A stretch of 64,000 bases of DNA from Thiosocius sp963736445. GTDB taxonomy: Bacteria; Pseudomonadota; Gammaproteobacteria; Chromatiales; Chromatiaceae. Position 1 is the first letter of the stretch, and the number at the start of each line of letters is the position of its first letter. The DNA is taken from the NCBI GenBank assembly GCA_963736445.1, contig CAVTOY010000001.1, forward strand, positions 1 to 64,000. Direction: 5' to 3'. Under the pieces are notes generated by a model. It was not told the DNA's origin, did no database searches, and saw nothing but the letters and a program-made list of their open reading frames with translations. Made by a program: the position numbers and the translations under genes. This document shows positions 26,441 to 36,587 of this stretch, piece after piece.

Positions 26441-28407
26441 GGCCCGGCTCGCACCGCTGCGGCGAGCCGCGCGACGCCGATAACCCGAAACTCGGTCCGG
26501 CGCAGCTCGGCATCCGATGACGAATCTTGCGGTGGTCGGGCGATCGCGAGCACCTGCAGCGGCGGGAGGCTGTAGGCGCTGGTACGCAGCGCGTCCGCAA
26601 CCCGCTCGGCACGCTCGCGGGCGATAAACAGATTCTGCGCCGGGGTCCCGGTCCCATCGGTGCGACCGATGATCTGCAGCTGCATCGACTGCCGCAGCTG
26701 CAGCGCCAGCTCATGGGCCTCGCCGAGCAGTTTTGCCAATGACTCGATCTGCGCGCGCTGCGGGGCATCCAGGTCGATGCCGGTGACGAAACCGATCTGC
26801 GACCGTTCGATTCGATCTACCAACTCACTGAGACGGTGTGCCTCCAGCGGCTGCAGCCCATCGGTCTGCACCGTCGCGAGTCCCTCGAGCGAGGGCTGCG
26901 AGCCGGTCAGTTTTGCGATCCATGCCTGCGGGGCGAGGCCACGCACCTCGGCCATGCCGTCTCGCACCTCGATATCGACACCTTGCGGGGGTTGCAACGA
27001 TTCGCGCAGACGGCGTTCGATAAGTCGGTCTACATTCTCGACCTGGTCGTCGGTGTAACTTTCGACACCCGGAACGGTAGTCGCCAGCAGCGCGGCGCGC
27101 GCGATCCACGATGCCGTTGCGCTGCCACGGGCTGACAGGCTGCCGTCGTCGTCCAGTGTCAATTCAATGGTGTCGGGTGGCGCCAGGCGCCGCCGCGCAC
27201 GGGCGAGCGCCGCAACGGCATCGCTGGACTCGAAGGGGCGAAAGTTCAGGCGGTAGCCATCGGTTCCAAAGCCAAGCTCGGCGAGCAACTGTTCGGGGGT
27301 GGGGGTCAGCGGGTCTTGCAGGCCGCGCAGGTACAGTGTGCCGGCATCGATCCGCCAGTCGGTCAAGACGATACCGGGTGCGGCGGCAATCTGGGCGACG
27401 CCGGCGCGCTGCTGTGCGGCCTCTGCCTGCGCCTGCACATCGGTCTGCCAAAGGCCATACACCCACCAGGCGAGCAATGCGATCAGGCTGAACAGGATCA
27501 CGACCAGCGGCCAGGGAAAATGTCTGCCCGACGGCTCGGCCGCTTCGGCACGCAGGCAGCTCTGCAGCAGTGGCACGATGGGTGTGGCCTGAACGGCGTC
27601 GCCAGCGAAGCTGTCGAGCAGGATCGCGTGCCGACCGTGGATTTTCTCGAGTACCGCCGCCAGTTCATCACGCAGCCCTTCCGGTGGGACACCCCGGATC
27701 GCGCAGGCGAGGTAGGCCTTGGGTCCGTGGATCAACCACAGGGTGTGATCGCCGACGTCGACGGTCTCGAGGTGTGAATCTGGATCGTCGCGGTCCATGG
27801 TGTCGCGGGCGAAGTCACGGATCGCGGTCAACATCGCCGACACGGCGTCGGCATCCCTGGCCGGCGTCGTTTCCTCGCCCAGATGCTGAATCAGCAGGCC
27901 GCTGCCTGTCTGAATCAGGAATGCCTCTTCGACGCGGTAGCGCAGGGTGCGGCGCAGCACTATCTCAGCGAACGGGACACCACTGCGCGCCGCCTCCAGG
28001 CGCCAACGGAGTCCCTTGAGTGTCAGGCTGTATTCCAGGGCCTGGTTGATCTGTTGAACCAGGCCTTTCATGGCCTGCGTAATGGAGCGGCGGATCGCGG
28101 GCCCCATCACCGGATAGAGGATATCGGCAAAGAACCCGGGATTGCGCTGCACCGAGTTCTCTATGCACTCCGACACCGGCTGCTCCAGCGCCTGGGAAAG
28201 GGCACGCGGCGACGCCGCATTGGCGGTGCGTAAGGCATCGGGCAGGACATCGGCGACGCGCCCGGACTGAACCTCAGGGTCTTGCGCCTCTGTCTGCAGT
28301 TGCTCGAGGACCGATCTTTCCGGTCCAAGCAGCAGAGACTTGAGCGCCGTCAGGGCAGTCTGTTCGTCATTGGCCGCGGGGCGCGGTGTCTGCTCGTCGA
28401 TCGCCAT
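26437..28407 (-). CDS. Inner-membrane protein with cytoplasmic domain and periplasmic OmpA-like domain
   Basis: 656 residues. Residues 1-290 are cytoplasmic; 160-285 show alternating strands and helices (EEAFLIQTGSGLLIQHLG, HTLWLIHGPKAYLACAI) that look like a roadblock/longin-type fold. One membrane helix spans about 297-319. The periplasmic part has two BON-like repeats (about 410-460 and 475-520) and a C-terminal OmpA/MotB peptidoglycan-binding domain (about 545-645, GRTDGTGTPAQNLFIARERA). It starts five bases after the coiled-coil gene and overlaps the GTPase start. It may connect cell wall state to the GTPase; the roadblock reading is inference. Confidence 0.85.
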   Translation of the reverse strand: MAIDEQTPRPAANDEQTALTALKSLLLGPERSVLEQLQTEAQDPEVQSGRVADVLPDALRTANAASPRALSQALEQPVSECIENSVQRNPGFFADILYPVMGPAIRRSITQAMKGLVQQINQALEYSLTLKGLRWRLEAARSGVPFAEIVLRRTLRYRVEEAFLIQTGSGLLIQHLGEETTPARDADAVSAMLTAIRDFARDTMDRDDPDSHLETVDVGDHTLWLIHGPKAYLACAIRGVPPEGLRDELAAVLEKIHGRHAILLDSFAGDAVQATPIVPLLQSCLRAEAAEPSGRHFPWPLVVILFSLIALLAWWVYGLWQTDVQAQAEAAQQRAGVAQIAAAPGIVLTDWRIDAGTLYLRGLQDPLTPTPEQLLAELGFGTDGYRLNFRPFESSDAVAALARARRRLAPPDTIELTLDDDGSLSARGSATASWIARAALLATTVPGVESYTDDQVENVDRLIERRLRESLQPPQGVDIEVRDGMAEVRGLAPQAWIAKLTGSQPSLEGLATVQTDGLQPLEAHRLSELVDRIERSQIGFVTGIDLDAPQRAQIESLAKLLGEAHELALQLRQSMQLQIIGRTDGTGTPAQNLFIARERAERVADALRTSAYSLPPLQVLAIARPPQDSSSDAELRRTEFRVIGVARLAAAVRAGP

Positions 28408-28412
28408 GACGC

Positions 28413-28871
28413 TCAGGTGCGCAGCTGCCGCGCCAACGTTTCGAGTACATCGGCCAGTTGCGCGCGGCTGACGCTTTGCTGCTGCAAGGCATCCAGTGCT
28501 TCGTCCCGTACGGCGAGCGACTGTCGCAGATGGTCACGGCTGTCCTGCTGGTCGTCGTCGACCTTGCGCAGTTGCTGCTCGAGATTCAGCAGAAGACTGC
28601 GCAATGCCTGGTCCAGATCGCTCAGCGCGGCGCGTTGTCGCTGGCCATCGCTGGCCAGAGTCTCCTGCAGGCCTTGTATCGCACTGCCGATGCGTTCCTC
28701 CAGGAGTCTGTGCAGCGCGGTATCCTGCTCGCTGAGCCGAGATTCGATGCGCGCCAGATGCTCGGCCGTTAGGCGGCGGTGGTCACCGAACAGGATTTCG
28801 CGGATCTGTTGCATGCTGCTTTCATCGGCGGCGTCTGCGCGCATGCGGGTAATGCCGGTGTTTTCTGTCAT
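28413..28871 (-). CDS. Coiled-coil protein, first gene of the GTPase operon
   Basis: 152 residues, soluble, with a short motif MQQIREILFGDHRRL (about 20-34) followed by continuous heptad-rich helix to the end. No enzyme motif. The IREILFGD-type motif plus coiled coil is something I recall from other uncharacterised bacterial proteins, but I cannot name a family. It lies five bases upstream of the OmpA-domain gene and 63 bases after the U-run of the terminator. Possibly a scaffold or GTPase effector. Confidence 0.8.
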   Translation of the reverse strand: MTENTGITRMRADAADESSMQQIREILFGDHRRLTAEHLARIESRLSEQDTALHRLLEERIGSAIQGLQETLASDGQRQRAALSDLDQALRSLLLNLEQQLRKVDDDQQDSRDHLRQSLAVRDEALDALQQQSVSRAQLADVLETLARQLRT

Positions 28872-28933
28872 GCTGACCGTCGCCTGGCTTTTTGAACACT
28901 ATGCCGAGGTTAGCAACTTTCCGACGGGCGGAT

Positions 28934-28960
28934 AAAAAAACCCGCTCCCAAGGGAGCGGG
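28934..28960 (-). terminator. Strong intrinsic terminator on the minus strand
   Basis: CCCGCTCCC-TT-GGGAGCGGG followed directly by seven U on the minus strand. It can end transcripts coming from the response regulator and HPt genes, and from the sigma-54 promoter just upstream. It lies only 63 bases before the coiled-coil gene, so readthrough could feed the GTPase operon. Confidence 0.93.
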
Positions 28961-29031
28961 TAGGGAGGACGCCGAGGGAGGGACATCCACCCGGCGTTCA
29001 CATCGACTCAAGGTAGTCAGATCAGGCCACT
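28934..29031 (-). ncRNA. Predicted sigma-54-dependent small RNA, about 98 nt
   Basis: The 5' end is set 12 bases after the -12 GC of a near-consensus sigma-54 promoter, the 3' end at the U-run of a strong intrinsic terminator. The RNA would have a middle stem (ACGCCG/CGGCGT), two C-rich CCUCCC-type motifs able to pair with ribosome-binding sites, and the terminator stem. No reading frame inside looks coding. The layout copies glmY/glmZ of enterobacteria, whose activator GlrR resembles the response regulator encoded next door. No sequence likeness to GlmY was seen. Confidence 0.6.
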
Positions 29032-29041
29032 GCTTAGTCAC

Positions 29042-29057
29042 TGCAGGCTCCGTGCCA
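29042..29057 (-). promoter_or_regulatory. Sigma-54 promoter
   Basis: TGGCACGGAGCCTGCA against consensus TGGCACG-N4-TTGC(A/T): every conserved base matches except one (C for T in the -12 block). The GG and GC dinucleotides are 12 bases apart as sigma-54 requires. It lies between the HPt gene and the terminator on the same strand. Confidence 0.78.
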
Positions 29058-29196
29058 AGCGTCAACGCAGCGCGAGAATTTGCGAAACAGTCGATCAAAA
29101 CCCAACGAAATCAGTGATTCCCGTGGGTCAGGCAAGGCCAGGCCGCGTTAATGCCCGCTGCGGCGAATTGACGACGGCGCCTCGTCGGGCGAGATG

Positions 29197-29214
29197 TGTC
29201 GTGTAGCCCCGACA
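29197..29214. promoter_or_regulatory. TGTC-N10-GACA activator site (GlrR-type)
   Basis: TGTC-GTGTAGCCCC-GACA exactly fits the TGTC-N10-GACA motif described for GlrR upstream of glmY; the arms extend to TGTCG/CGACA. Its centre is about 174 bases upstream of the predicted sigma-54 start, a normal enhancer distance. One site was found, whereas glmY promoters carry several. Confidence 0.65.
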
Positions 29215-29266
29215 GAACGCGACTACTTTATGTGCCGGGCGTGGATTGGTGGCGGAGGATAGGCGT

Positions 29267-29572
29267 TTAGGTGAAGTGAATTCGCACGCAATGTAGGAAG
29301 TCGGTATAGGCCGTGATTTGTGCGCCGACGGCGGCCGCATCCTCCTGGTCGGCGGCCTTTTCTAGCACGCCGACGATATCGCCGAGCTGGCCGAAGCCAT
29401 AGCTGGCCGCGCTGCCGCGAATGCGGTGCGCGAGCCTCGAAATCGCGCGGAAATCGCCTTCGGCCAGCATCTCCCGCGCGGCATACAGATCCGCGCGACG
29501 ATTGCTCAGGTACTGCGGAATCAGGTCTGCCAGCTCGGCCTCGACCTCGACGACAGGTGTGACATGTTGCAT
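29267..29572 (-). CDS. Histidine phosphotransfer (HPt) protein
   Basis: 101 residues, a stand-alone four-helix HPt domain. The phosphorylatable histidine is H49 in LAHRIRGSAASYGF, close to the HxxKG-x-x-x-x-G motif with Arg in place of Lys. It lies 42 bases after the response-regulator gene on the same strand. It is the expected shuttle from the receiver of the hybrid kinase (24450-25940) to the response regulator, making a His-Asp-His-Asp relay. Confidence 0.92.
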   Translation of the reverse strand: MQHVTPVVEVEAELADLIPQYLSNRRADLYAAREMLAEGDFRAISRLAHRIRGSAASYGFGQLGDIVGVLEKAADQEDAAAVGAQITAYTDFLHCVRIHFT

Positions 29573-29614
29573 ACGGACAACCTCGGTGCGCAGCGCGTCA
29601 GGGCCATCATCAGG

Positions 29615-31000
<1,386 letters not shown>

Positions 31001-31054
31001 CTGCAGAATGGGATGTCCGACGAGAGCGGCTGGTGCTGAACACGGTCATGGCGA

Positions 31055-31774
31055 TCAGCTTGTGCCGGCGCCGTGCAGCAGCTGCGCGGCGCTCTGTTGC
31101 ATCAGCAGTGCGCCGAGGGCGACGGTAAAGATACCCAGGCCGGCCGTGATACCGCCATGCGCCCAGGTGAGGCTGCGCGCCGACCAGCGCAGCGGCAGGC
31201 TGATGACCAATGCCAGTGCGGTCATGCCGATTACCGAGCCGATACCGAACATGAACACATAGGCCAGGCCTTCCCATACCGAGCGTGCATCGCCCAGCGC
31301 AAAAAGTATCAGTGCCGCCGAGCCCGCCATGCCGTGCACCATCCCGACCAGCAGCGCACGCAACGGCACTTGGCGATTGTGGGTATGGCGATGCGGGTCC
31401 AGGGCGTGCGCCTGCCCGGGCGCGTGGCTGTGGGCATGGAAGTGTGTCTGCACACCGTGGTGGTGGACATGGAAATGCACCCGCGCTCGCCGCAACCGCA
31501 GCAGCACATCCAGCCCCAGCAAGACCAGCATCAGACCGACCACCGCCTCGAGCAGCAGGGAAATCTGCAGTCCTACGATGCCATCGATCAGCAATACGAC
31601 CCCGCCGATCAATAAGAGCGTGAGTCCATGCCCCACGCCCCAGGCCGCCCCCTGGCGGGCGGCGTCGCGCAGACTCGTGCCGCGCGTCGTCAGGCTGGCG
31701 ACGGCGGCGATATGGTCGGCCTCGGCGGCATGCTGCAGCCCGAGCAGGAGACCGAGTATCAGGACACTGAGCAT
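31055..31774 (-). CDS. NicO/UreH-family metal transporter
   Basis: 239 residues with about six membrane helices. The first helix has GLQHAAEADHIAAV, the HX4DH metal motif of nickel/cobalt transporters. A histidine-rich loop between helices (about 97-135: HFHVHHHGVQTHFHAHSHA) probably binds metal. It lies 54 bases before the response regulator and 89 after ccmI, all on the same strand. It could supply nickel or cobalt, or export it; the link to either neighbour is unclear. Confidence 0.85.
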   Translation of the reverse strand: MLSVLILGLLLGLQHAAEADHIAAVASLTTRGTSLRDAARQGAAWGVGHGLTLLLIGGVVLLIDGIVGLQISLLLEAVVGLMLVLLGLDVLLRLRRARVHFHVHHHGVQTHFHAHSHAPGQAHALDPHRHTHNRQVPLRALLVGMVHGMAGSAALILFALGDARSVWEGLAYVFMFGIGSVIGMTALALVISLPLRWSARSLTWAHGGITAGLGIFTVALGALLMQQSAAQLLHGAGTS

Positions 31775-31863
31775 GCGTCACTCCACAGTGGGAGAGAGGA
31801 TTATCTCCCTAACACAGCGCAGCATGAAGTCCGGAAGGGTCTGGCCTGCTGCCACACCGGCGG

Positions 31864-33153
31864 CTATTCGACGACCTGGTCGATCAGTACCCGCACGCTC
31901 TCCGGTGGACTGGCGCTGTCGACCAGCACATCGGGCGCGGTCAGGTCGCCGGGCTCGGAGCCCGCGCGCCCGCTCTTGGAGATTTTCGCGGTCACCCTGA
32001 CTTGATCGAAGGACGACAGCTTCATCGCCGGCATCATGGCCATCGCGTCGGTCAGGGTGACCCGCAGCGGCAGCTCTGCGACCTGGTGCCGCGCCACCGC
32101 CAAGGGCATCGGCGGGCCGCTGGCAGCCCGTGCCAGCACGAACAGCGTGTCGGATGCCGCCACTTGCTCCATTAGTGCAGGTGCCAGCGCCACCTCGACC
32201 ACGATCGCGGCGCCGCCTTGCTCCTCATCGCTGTTGGTGACCGGCGGGGACTCGGTGGTATCAGCCGCGCTCATGATCGGCGGCAGTGCCGCGGGGGTCG
32301 GCGGCGGCTCACCGCCGGCCTGGGTGATCATCTGGCCGAGGTCGGCCTGCATCGCGGGTTCTTCGGCAAGCAGCGGATAGGCCCGCTGCCAGTGATCGAG
32401 CGCAGCGGCCGCATCGCCGCGATCTATGGCCGCGTTGCCCAGCAGCCACAGCGCCGTGACGCTATCGGGCTCGATACTGAGCGCCCTTTCCAGCAATTCG
32501 ACCGCGCGTGCACCGACCTGGCGTCCGTCGCGCATGGCCATCGCGTCGGCCAGCGAGAGAAGCCCGGCAGCCTCGTCTGGCAGAAGTTCTGCGACGCGCT
32601 CGAAGGCATACACTGCATCGGCATACTGCTGCAGGCGCATGTAGGTGCGACCGAGAAGGAACCACCCTTGGGCGTTGTCCGGGTTGGCTTCCATGCGCTC
32701 GCGAAGCTGTGCGGCCAGGTCGCTCATGGGTGGGAGCTCGCTGTTGCCACCATGCCCGGCGGTCGTGGGGCCGGCCGCCTGCGGATCGATCAGCTGCGGT
32801 GATCCGATCTCCAGATACACCGGCACGGTCACCAGCGGGATCAGCAGCGCCGACACCAGCAGCGCCCAGCGTCCGCCGCTGCGTCCGGCTGTCGTGCTGT
32901 GTGGACCGTTTTCGCCTTCGAGGTCCTGGGCGAGCGCAATCTCGAGATCCTTTCTGGCCTGGGCAAATTCTTCATCCGACAGTTCGCCGGCGTCTTTTTG
33001 TTTGACCAGTTCCGCGAGATGCTCGCGAGCGATCTCGACATTGAATTGCTCGTTATTGTCTGCGCGGCGCGCGTACTCGCGCAGCAGGGTGCGCGCGAGT
33101 ATCGCCAGGGCCGCCGCGATCATCGCGGCGGTGATGGTCCAGAATAGGATCAT
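31864..33153 (-). CDS. ccmI: Cytochrome c biogenesis protein CcmI
   Basis: 429 residues, last gene of the ccm operon. Two N-terminal membrane helices (about 3-22 and 96-117) enclose a cytoplasmic loop of CcmI type (ELVKQKDAGELSDEEFAQAR). The C-terminal periplasmic part has TPR repeats (about 150-275: NAQGWFLLGRTYMRLQQYADAVYAFERV) and a final domain with the residues typical of CycH. It binds the apocytochrome C-terminus and presents it to the CcmF/H heme ligase. ATGA overlap with ccmH. Confidence 0.93.
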   Translation of the reverse strand: MILFWTITAAMIAAALAILARTLLREYARRADNNEQFNVEIAREHLAELVKQKDAGELSDEEFAQARKDLEIALAQDLEGENGPHSTTAGRSGGRWALLVSALLIPLVTVPVYLEIGSPQLIDPQAAGPTTAGHGGNSELPPMSDLAAQLRERMEANPDNAQGWFLLGRTYMRLQQYADAVYAFERVAELLPDEAAGLLSLADAMAMRDGRQVGARAVELLERALSIEPDSVTALWLLGNAAIDRGDAAAALDHWQRAYPLLAEEPAMQADLGQMITQAGGEPPPTPAALPPIMSAADTTESPPVTNSDEEQGGAAIVVEVALAPALMEQVAASDTLFVLARAASGPPMPLAVARHQVAELPLRVTLTDAMAMMPAMKLSSFDQVRVTAKISKSGRAGSEPGDLTAPDVLVDSASPPESVRVLIDQVVE

Positions 33154-33626
33154 GCGTCTCTCTTTTCGCGGTCGCTATCGAGCAGGGAGGCGGCGTTCTG
33201 GATGCTGGCGGCGTCGACGCCCGCATCCTGCTCGACGCGGCGACGTAATATGGTGCGGATCAGCAGACTGACGCCGATAAGCAGGATGATGAACGGGCCC
33301 GCCCAAAGCAGCAGGGTGTTCTTGGTCAGTGGCGGACGATACAGCACGAACTCGCCATAACGCTCGACCATGTAGTCCGCGATCTCCTGTTCGGACTTGC
33401 CCTGGCTGACCATCTCGTAGGTCTTGCGCCGCAGGTCGACGGCCAGCTCCGCATTGGAATCGGCGAGATTCTGGTTCTGACATACCAGACAGCGCAGTTC
33501 GTCGATCAGCTTATTGTAACGTGCCTCGTCCGCCGGGGTCTCGAAGCTCAGCACCTCTACCCGCGCCTGAGTGGCCACCGCCAGCAGCAGCCCGGCCAAC
33601 AGCACGGCCCATCGAATCTGCCTCAT
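33150..33626 (-). CDS. ccmH: Cytochrome c biogenesis thioredoxin-like protein CcmH
   Basis: 158 residues: signal peptide (about 1-21), the redox motif LRCLVCQNQNL with CxxC that reduces apocytochrome heme-binding cysteines, and a C-terminal membrane helix (about 103-123). This is the short CcmH/CcmL form, with the TPR part encoded separately as ccmI. Overlaps ccmG and ccmI by four bases each. Confidence 0.95.
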   Translation of the reverse strand: MRQIRWAVLLAGLLLAVATQARVEVLSFETPADEARYNKLIDELRCLVCQNQNLADSNAELAVDLRRKTYEMVSQGKSEQEIADYMVERYGEFVLYRPPLTKNTLLLWAGPFIILLIGVSLLIRTILRRRVEQDAGVDAASIQNAASLLDSDREKRDA

Positions 33627-34171
33627 GAGGCCCCCGCGGCTGCGTCGAAATAGGGCTTGAATTTGCTTTGCCAGACCTGTGGATTCAGCGCCCCGGTGTG
33701 CTTTTCTCTCACGATACCTTCGGCGTCGATCAGGAAGGTCTCCGGTGCGCCGTACACGCCCCAGTCGATCACCGCATCACTCTTCGGATCGAAGCCGATC
33801 CGGGCGAACGGGTTGCCCAGACGGGCCAACATGGCCTTGGCCTCAGCCGCGTCGTCGCGCCAGTTGATACCGATTATCGGCACCTGCTCGCGCGTGGCCA
33901 GGTGGATCAGGTACTCGTGCTCCTTCCAGCATTCTGGGCACCAGGTACCCCAGACGTTCAGTAGCCAGACTTGTCCCGCCATGTCTGACGTGCGCACGAT
34001 ACTGCCTGGATCCAGCAGATCGGGCAGCGCGAATTCTGGGGCGTTACGGCCGATGAACTGGGTCGGTACGCTGCGCGGGTTGTACTCGCCCTGATTCATC
34101 TGCTGCAGCACGTACCAGAATAGCCCCGCCAGGCCCAGGAATATCGCCAGCGGGATGGCAGTGCGCGTCAT
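33623..34171 (-). CDS. ccmG: Thiol:disulfide interchange protein CcmG/DsbE
   Basis: 182 residues from ATG 34171, which overlaps the ccmF stop and begins the signal anchor (AIPLAIFLGLAGLFWYVL). The thioredoxin fold carries WGTWCPECWKEH, a CPEC active site (CPTC in many homologues), and the GAPETFLID cis-Pro loop. It passes electrons from CcdA/DsbD to CcmH in the periplasm. The longer open frame upstream lies inside ccmF and is rejected. Confidence 0.94.
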   Translation of the reverse strand: MTRTAIPLAIFLGLAGLFWYVLQQMNQGEYNPRSVPTQFIGRNAPEFALPDLLDPGSIVRTSDMAGQVWLLNVWGTWCPECWKEHEYLIHLATREQVPIIGINWRDDAAEAKAMLARLGNPFARIGFDPKSDAVIDWGVYGAPETFLIDAEGIVREKHTGALNPQVWQSKFKPYFDAAAGAS

Positions 34172-36132
34172 GCGGCAGCCCCGGCGGCCCGGTTCTCGGC
34201 CTTGCGCGTCTGGCGCGCCAGCGATCGATAGCGTCGGTCGGTTGCCGCCAGTCCGCCACCCAGCGCCATCAACACGCCGCCGAGCCACAGCCAGCGCACA
34301 AACGGCTTGTGATACAGCCGCAGACTCCAGGCGCCATTGCCGAGATCCTCGCCAAGGGCGACGAACAGGTCACGCGTGAGGCCCGGGTCGATTGCCGCCT
34401 CGGTCATCGGCATCGTCTGCACCCGATAGATACGCTTCTCCGGGTGCATCTCCGCGACCAGTTCGCCGTCCTGGGTAGCGAGCAGATTGCCGCGGTAGGC
34501 GGTGTAGTTCGGCCCCTCGGTGACCTCCACGCCCTGGAATTCGAACGCGTAGCCGCCCATCTCATAAGTCTCTCCGGGCGCCAGACGCAGGTCCTTTTCG
34601 GTCGAGTACCACGAGGTCAGGGTGACGCCAACGATGAACACCGCGATGCCGAGGTGACCCGTGACCATGCCCCAGAAACCCCGCGGGATATTGCGCCAAT
34701 TCTGCTGCGAGGCGAGGCGTTCGCGGATAGCCACCACCGTCGAGGCGGTTACCCAGATCGCCAGTACCATGCCGAACGCCGCCTGCCAGTAGAATTGCGG
34801 GGTTAGCACGATCGGGTAGGCGACACCGATCACGATGGCCAGCACCAGGGCGATCTGCAGCTTTGGCCACAGGCGGTCGAATTTATCGCGCTTCCAGCGG
34901 GCCAGCATGCCGACCCCGACCAGCATCGCCAGCGGGGCCGTCAGCGGGATGAATACACTGTTGAAGTAGGGCGGTCCGACGGAGATCTTGCCCAGATCCA
35001 GGGCATCCACCGCCAGTGGGTACAGCGTGCCGAGCAGGATGCTCGCGGCCGCGACCACCAGCAGCACATTGTTCAACAGCAGCCCTGTCTCGCGTGACAG
35101 CAGATCGAAGCGCACGCTGCTCTTGATCTGGTTGGCGCGCATGGCATATAGGGTCAGCGACGAACCGACTACCGCGACCAGGAACATCAGTATGAACACT
35201 CCACGCTCCGGGTCGGAGGCGAAGGCGTGCACCGAGGTCAGCACGCCGGAGCGGACCAGGAAGGTACCCAGCAGACTGAGAGAGAACGCAAAAATTGCCA
35301 GCAGGACCGTCCAGGCCTTGAAGGCGCCACGCTTCTCGGTGACCGCCAGCGAGTGCATCAACGCCGTACCCACCAGCCAGGGCATGAACGACGCATTCTC
35401 TACCGGATCCCAGAACCACCAGCCGCCCCAACCGAGTTCGTAATAGGCCCACCAGCTGCCTAGCGTGATCCCGATGGTCAGGGACAGCCAGGCCATGTTG
35501 GTCCAAGGTCGCGACCAGCGCGCCCAGGCCGCATCCAGACGCCCTCCGAGCATGGCCGCGATGGCGAAGGCGAACGGCACTGCGAAGCCGACATAACCCA
35601 TGTACAGCATCGGCGGATGAATGATGAGGCCGAAGTCCTGCAACAGGGGATTGAGGTCGCGTCCGTCGGCAGGTGGCACCGCCAGGCGGTCGAACGGATT
35701 GGAGGTGATCAGCATGAACAGCAAGAAGCCTACCGCGATCAGGCCCATCACGGCGATCACCCGCGCAACGATCACCAGTGGGATACTGCGGCTGAAGAAG
35801 GTTACGGCACCGGTCCACGCCGACAGCGTCAGCGCCCACAGGAGCAGCGAGCCCTCGTGGCCGCCCCAGACCGCGGAGAACAGATACTGCGTCGGCAGCT
35901 GCGTATTCGAGTTCTCCGCGACGTAGGCCACGCTGAAGTCGTGTACCAAAAAGCTGTAGGTCAGCAGCGCAAAGGCGACAAACACGAACAGCAGCTGCAG
36001 GCGCGCGGCCGGGAATGCCAGCTGCATCCAACTGGTGATTCCCCGCTGTGCACCGATCAACGGAAAGACGGACTGTATGACCGATAACGCCAGCGCGACC
36101 AGCAGCGCAATCTGACCAATTTCAGGGATCAT
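34168..36132 (-). CDS. ccmF: Heme lyase subunit CcmF
   Basis: 654 residues with about 15 membrane helices. The tryptophan-rich heme-handling motif is GWGGWWFWDPVENASFMPWL (about residues 228-247); conserved histidines flank it. CcmF takes heme from holo-CcmE and, with CcmH and CcmI, attaches it to apocytochrome c in the periplasm. Overlaps ccmE and ccmG by four bases each. Confidence 0.96.
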   Translation of the reverse strand: MIPEIGQIALLVALALSVIQSVFPLIGAQRGITSWMQLAFPAARLQLLFVFVAFALLTYSFLVHDFSVAYVAENSNTQLPTQYLFSAVWGGHEGSLLLWALTLSAWTGAVTFFSRSIPLVIVARVIAVMGLIAVGFLLFMLITSNPFDRLAVPPADGRDLNPLLQDFGLIIHPPMLYMGYVGFAVPFAFAIAAMLGGRLDAAWARWSRPWTNMAWLSLTIGITLGSWWAYYELGWGGWWFWDPVENASFMPWLVGTALMHSLAVTEKRGAFKAWTVLLAIFAFSLSLLGTFLVRSGVLTSVHAFASDPERGVFILMFLVAVVGSSLTLYAMRANQIKSSVRFDLLSRETGLLLNNVLLVVAAASILLGTLYPLAVDALDLGKISVGPPYFNSVFIPLTAPLAMLVGVGMLARWKRDKFDRLWPKLQIALVLAIVIGVAYPIVLTPQFYWQAAFGMVLAIWVTASTVVAIRERLASQQNWRNIPRGFWGMVTGHLGIAVFIVGVTLTSWYSTEKDLRLAPGETYEMGGYAFEFQGVEVTEGPNYTAYRGNLLATQDGELVAEMHPEKRIYRVQTMPMTEAAIDPGLTRDLFVALGEDLGNGAWSLRLYHKPFVRWLWLGGVLMALGGGLAATDRRYRSLARQTRKAENRAAGAAA

Positions 36133-36587
36133 AGCGATTTGCCTCCGGGGTGACGTTCGCCCATCTTGCCCGCGGCCTCCAGGGCCGCCGCCACCTCGGG
36201 TGGCATATAGGTTTCATCGTGCTTGGCCAGGACCTCTTCGGCGATGAAGACGTCGTCTGGACCCATGCGGCCCTGCGCGATAACGCCCTGACCCTCGGCG
36301 AACAGGTCGGGCAGGATGCCGTCATAGGCCACTTTGACACGCTGCGCCATGTCGGTGACGATGAAATTGACACGTAACTCACCCGTCTCGCGCTGCACGC
36401 TGCCGGCCTCGACCAGGCCGCCGAGGCGGAACACATGTTCGCCCGGCGCCTCGCCATTGGCGACCTCGGTCGGCGAGAAGAAATACGAGAGGTTGCCCTC
36501 CAGCGCGTTCAGCACGAGGTAGGCGGCGACTCCAAGCGCGGCCATCCCAACCAATACGATGCCAAATCGTTTATGCCTGGCCTTCAT
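36129..36587 (-). CDS. ccmE: Heme chaperone CcmE
   Basis: 152 residues: membrane anchor (about 11-28) and periplasmic OB-fold. The covalent heme-binding histidine is in VLAKHDETYMPPEV, with the following tyrosine as ligand. It receives heme from CcmC and gives it to CcmF. Its ATG overlaps the ccmD stop. Confidence 0.96.
   Translation of the reverse strand: MKARHKRFGIVLVGMAALGVAAYLVLNALEGNLSYFFSPTEVANGEAPGEHVFRLGGLVEAGSVQRETGELRVNFIVTDMAQRVKVAYDGILPDLFAEGQGVIAQGRMGPDDVFIAEEVLAKHDETYMPPEVAAALEAAGKMGERHPGGKSL

Noticed and set aside
34883..36031. 382-codon frame within ccmF in another phase
   Set aside because: Arginine/glycine-rich noise overlapping a certain CcmF gene.
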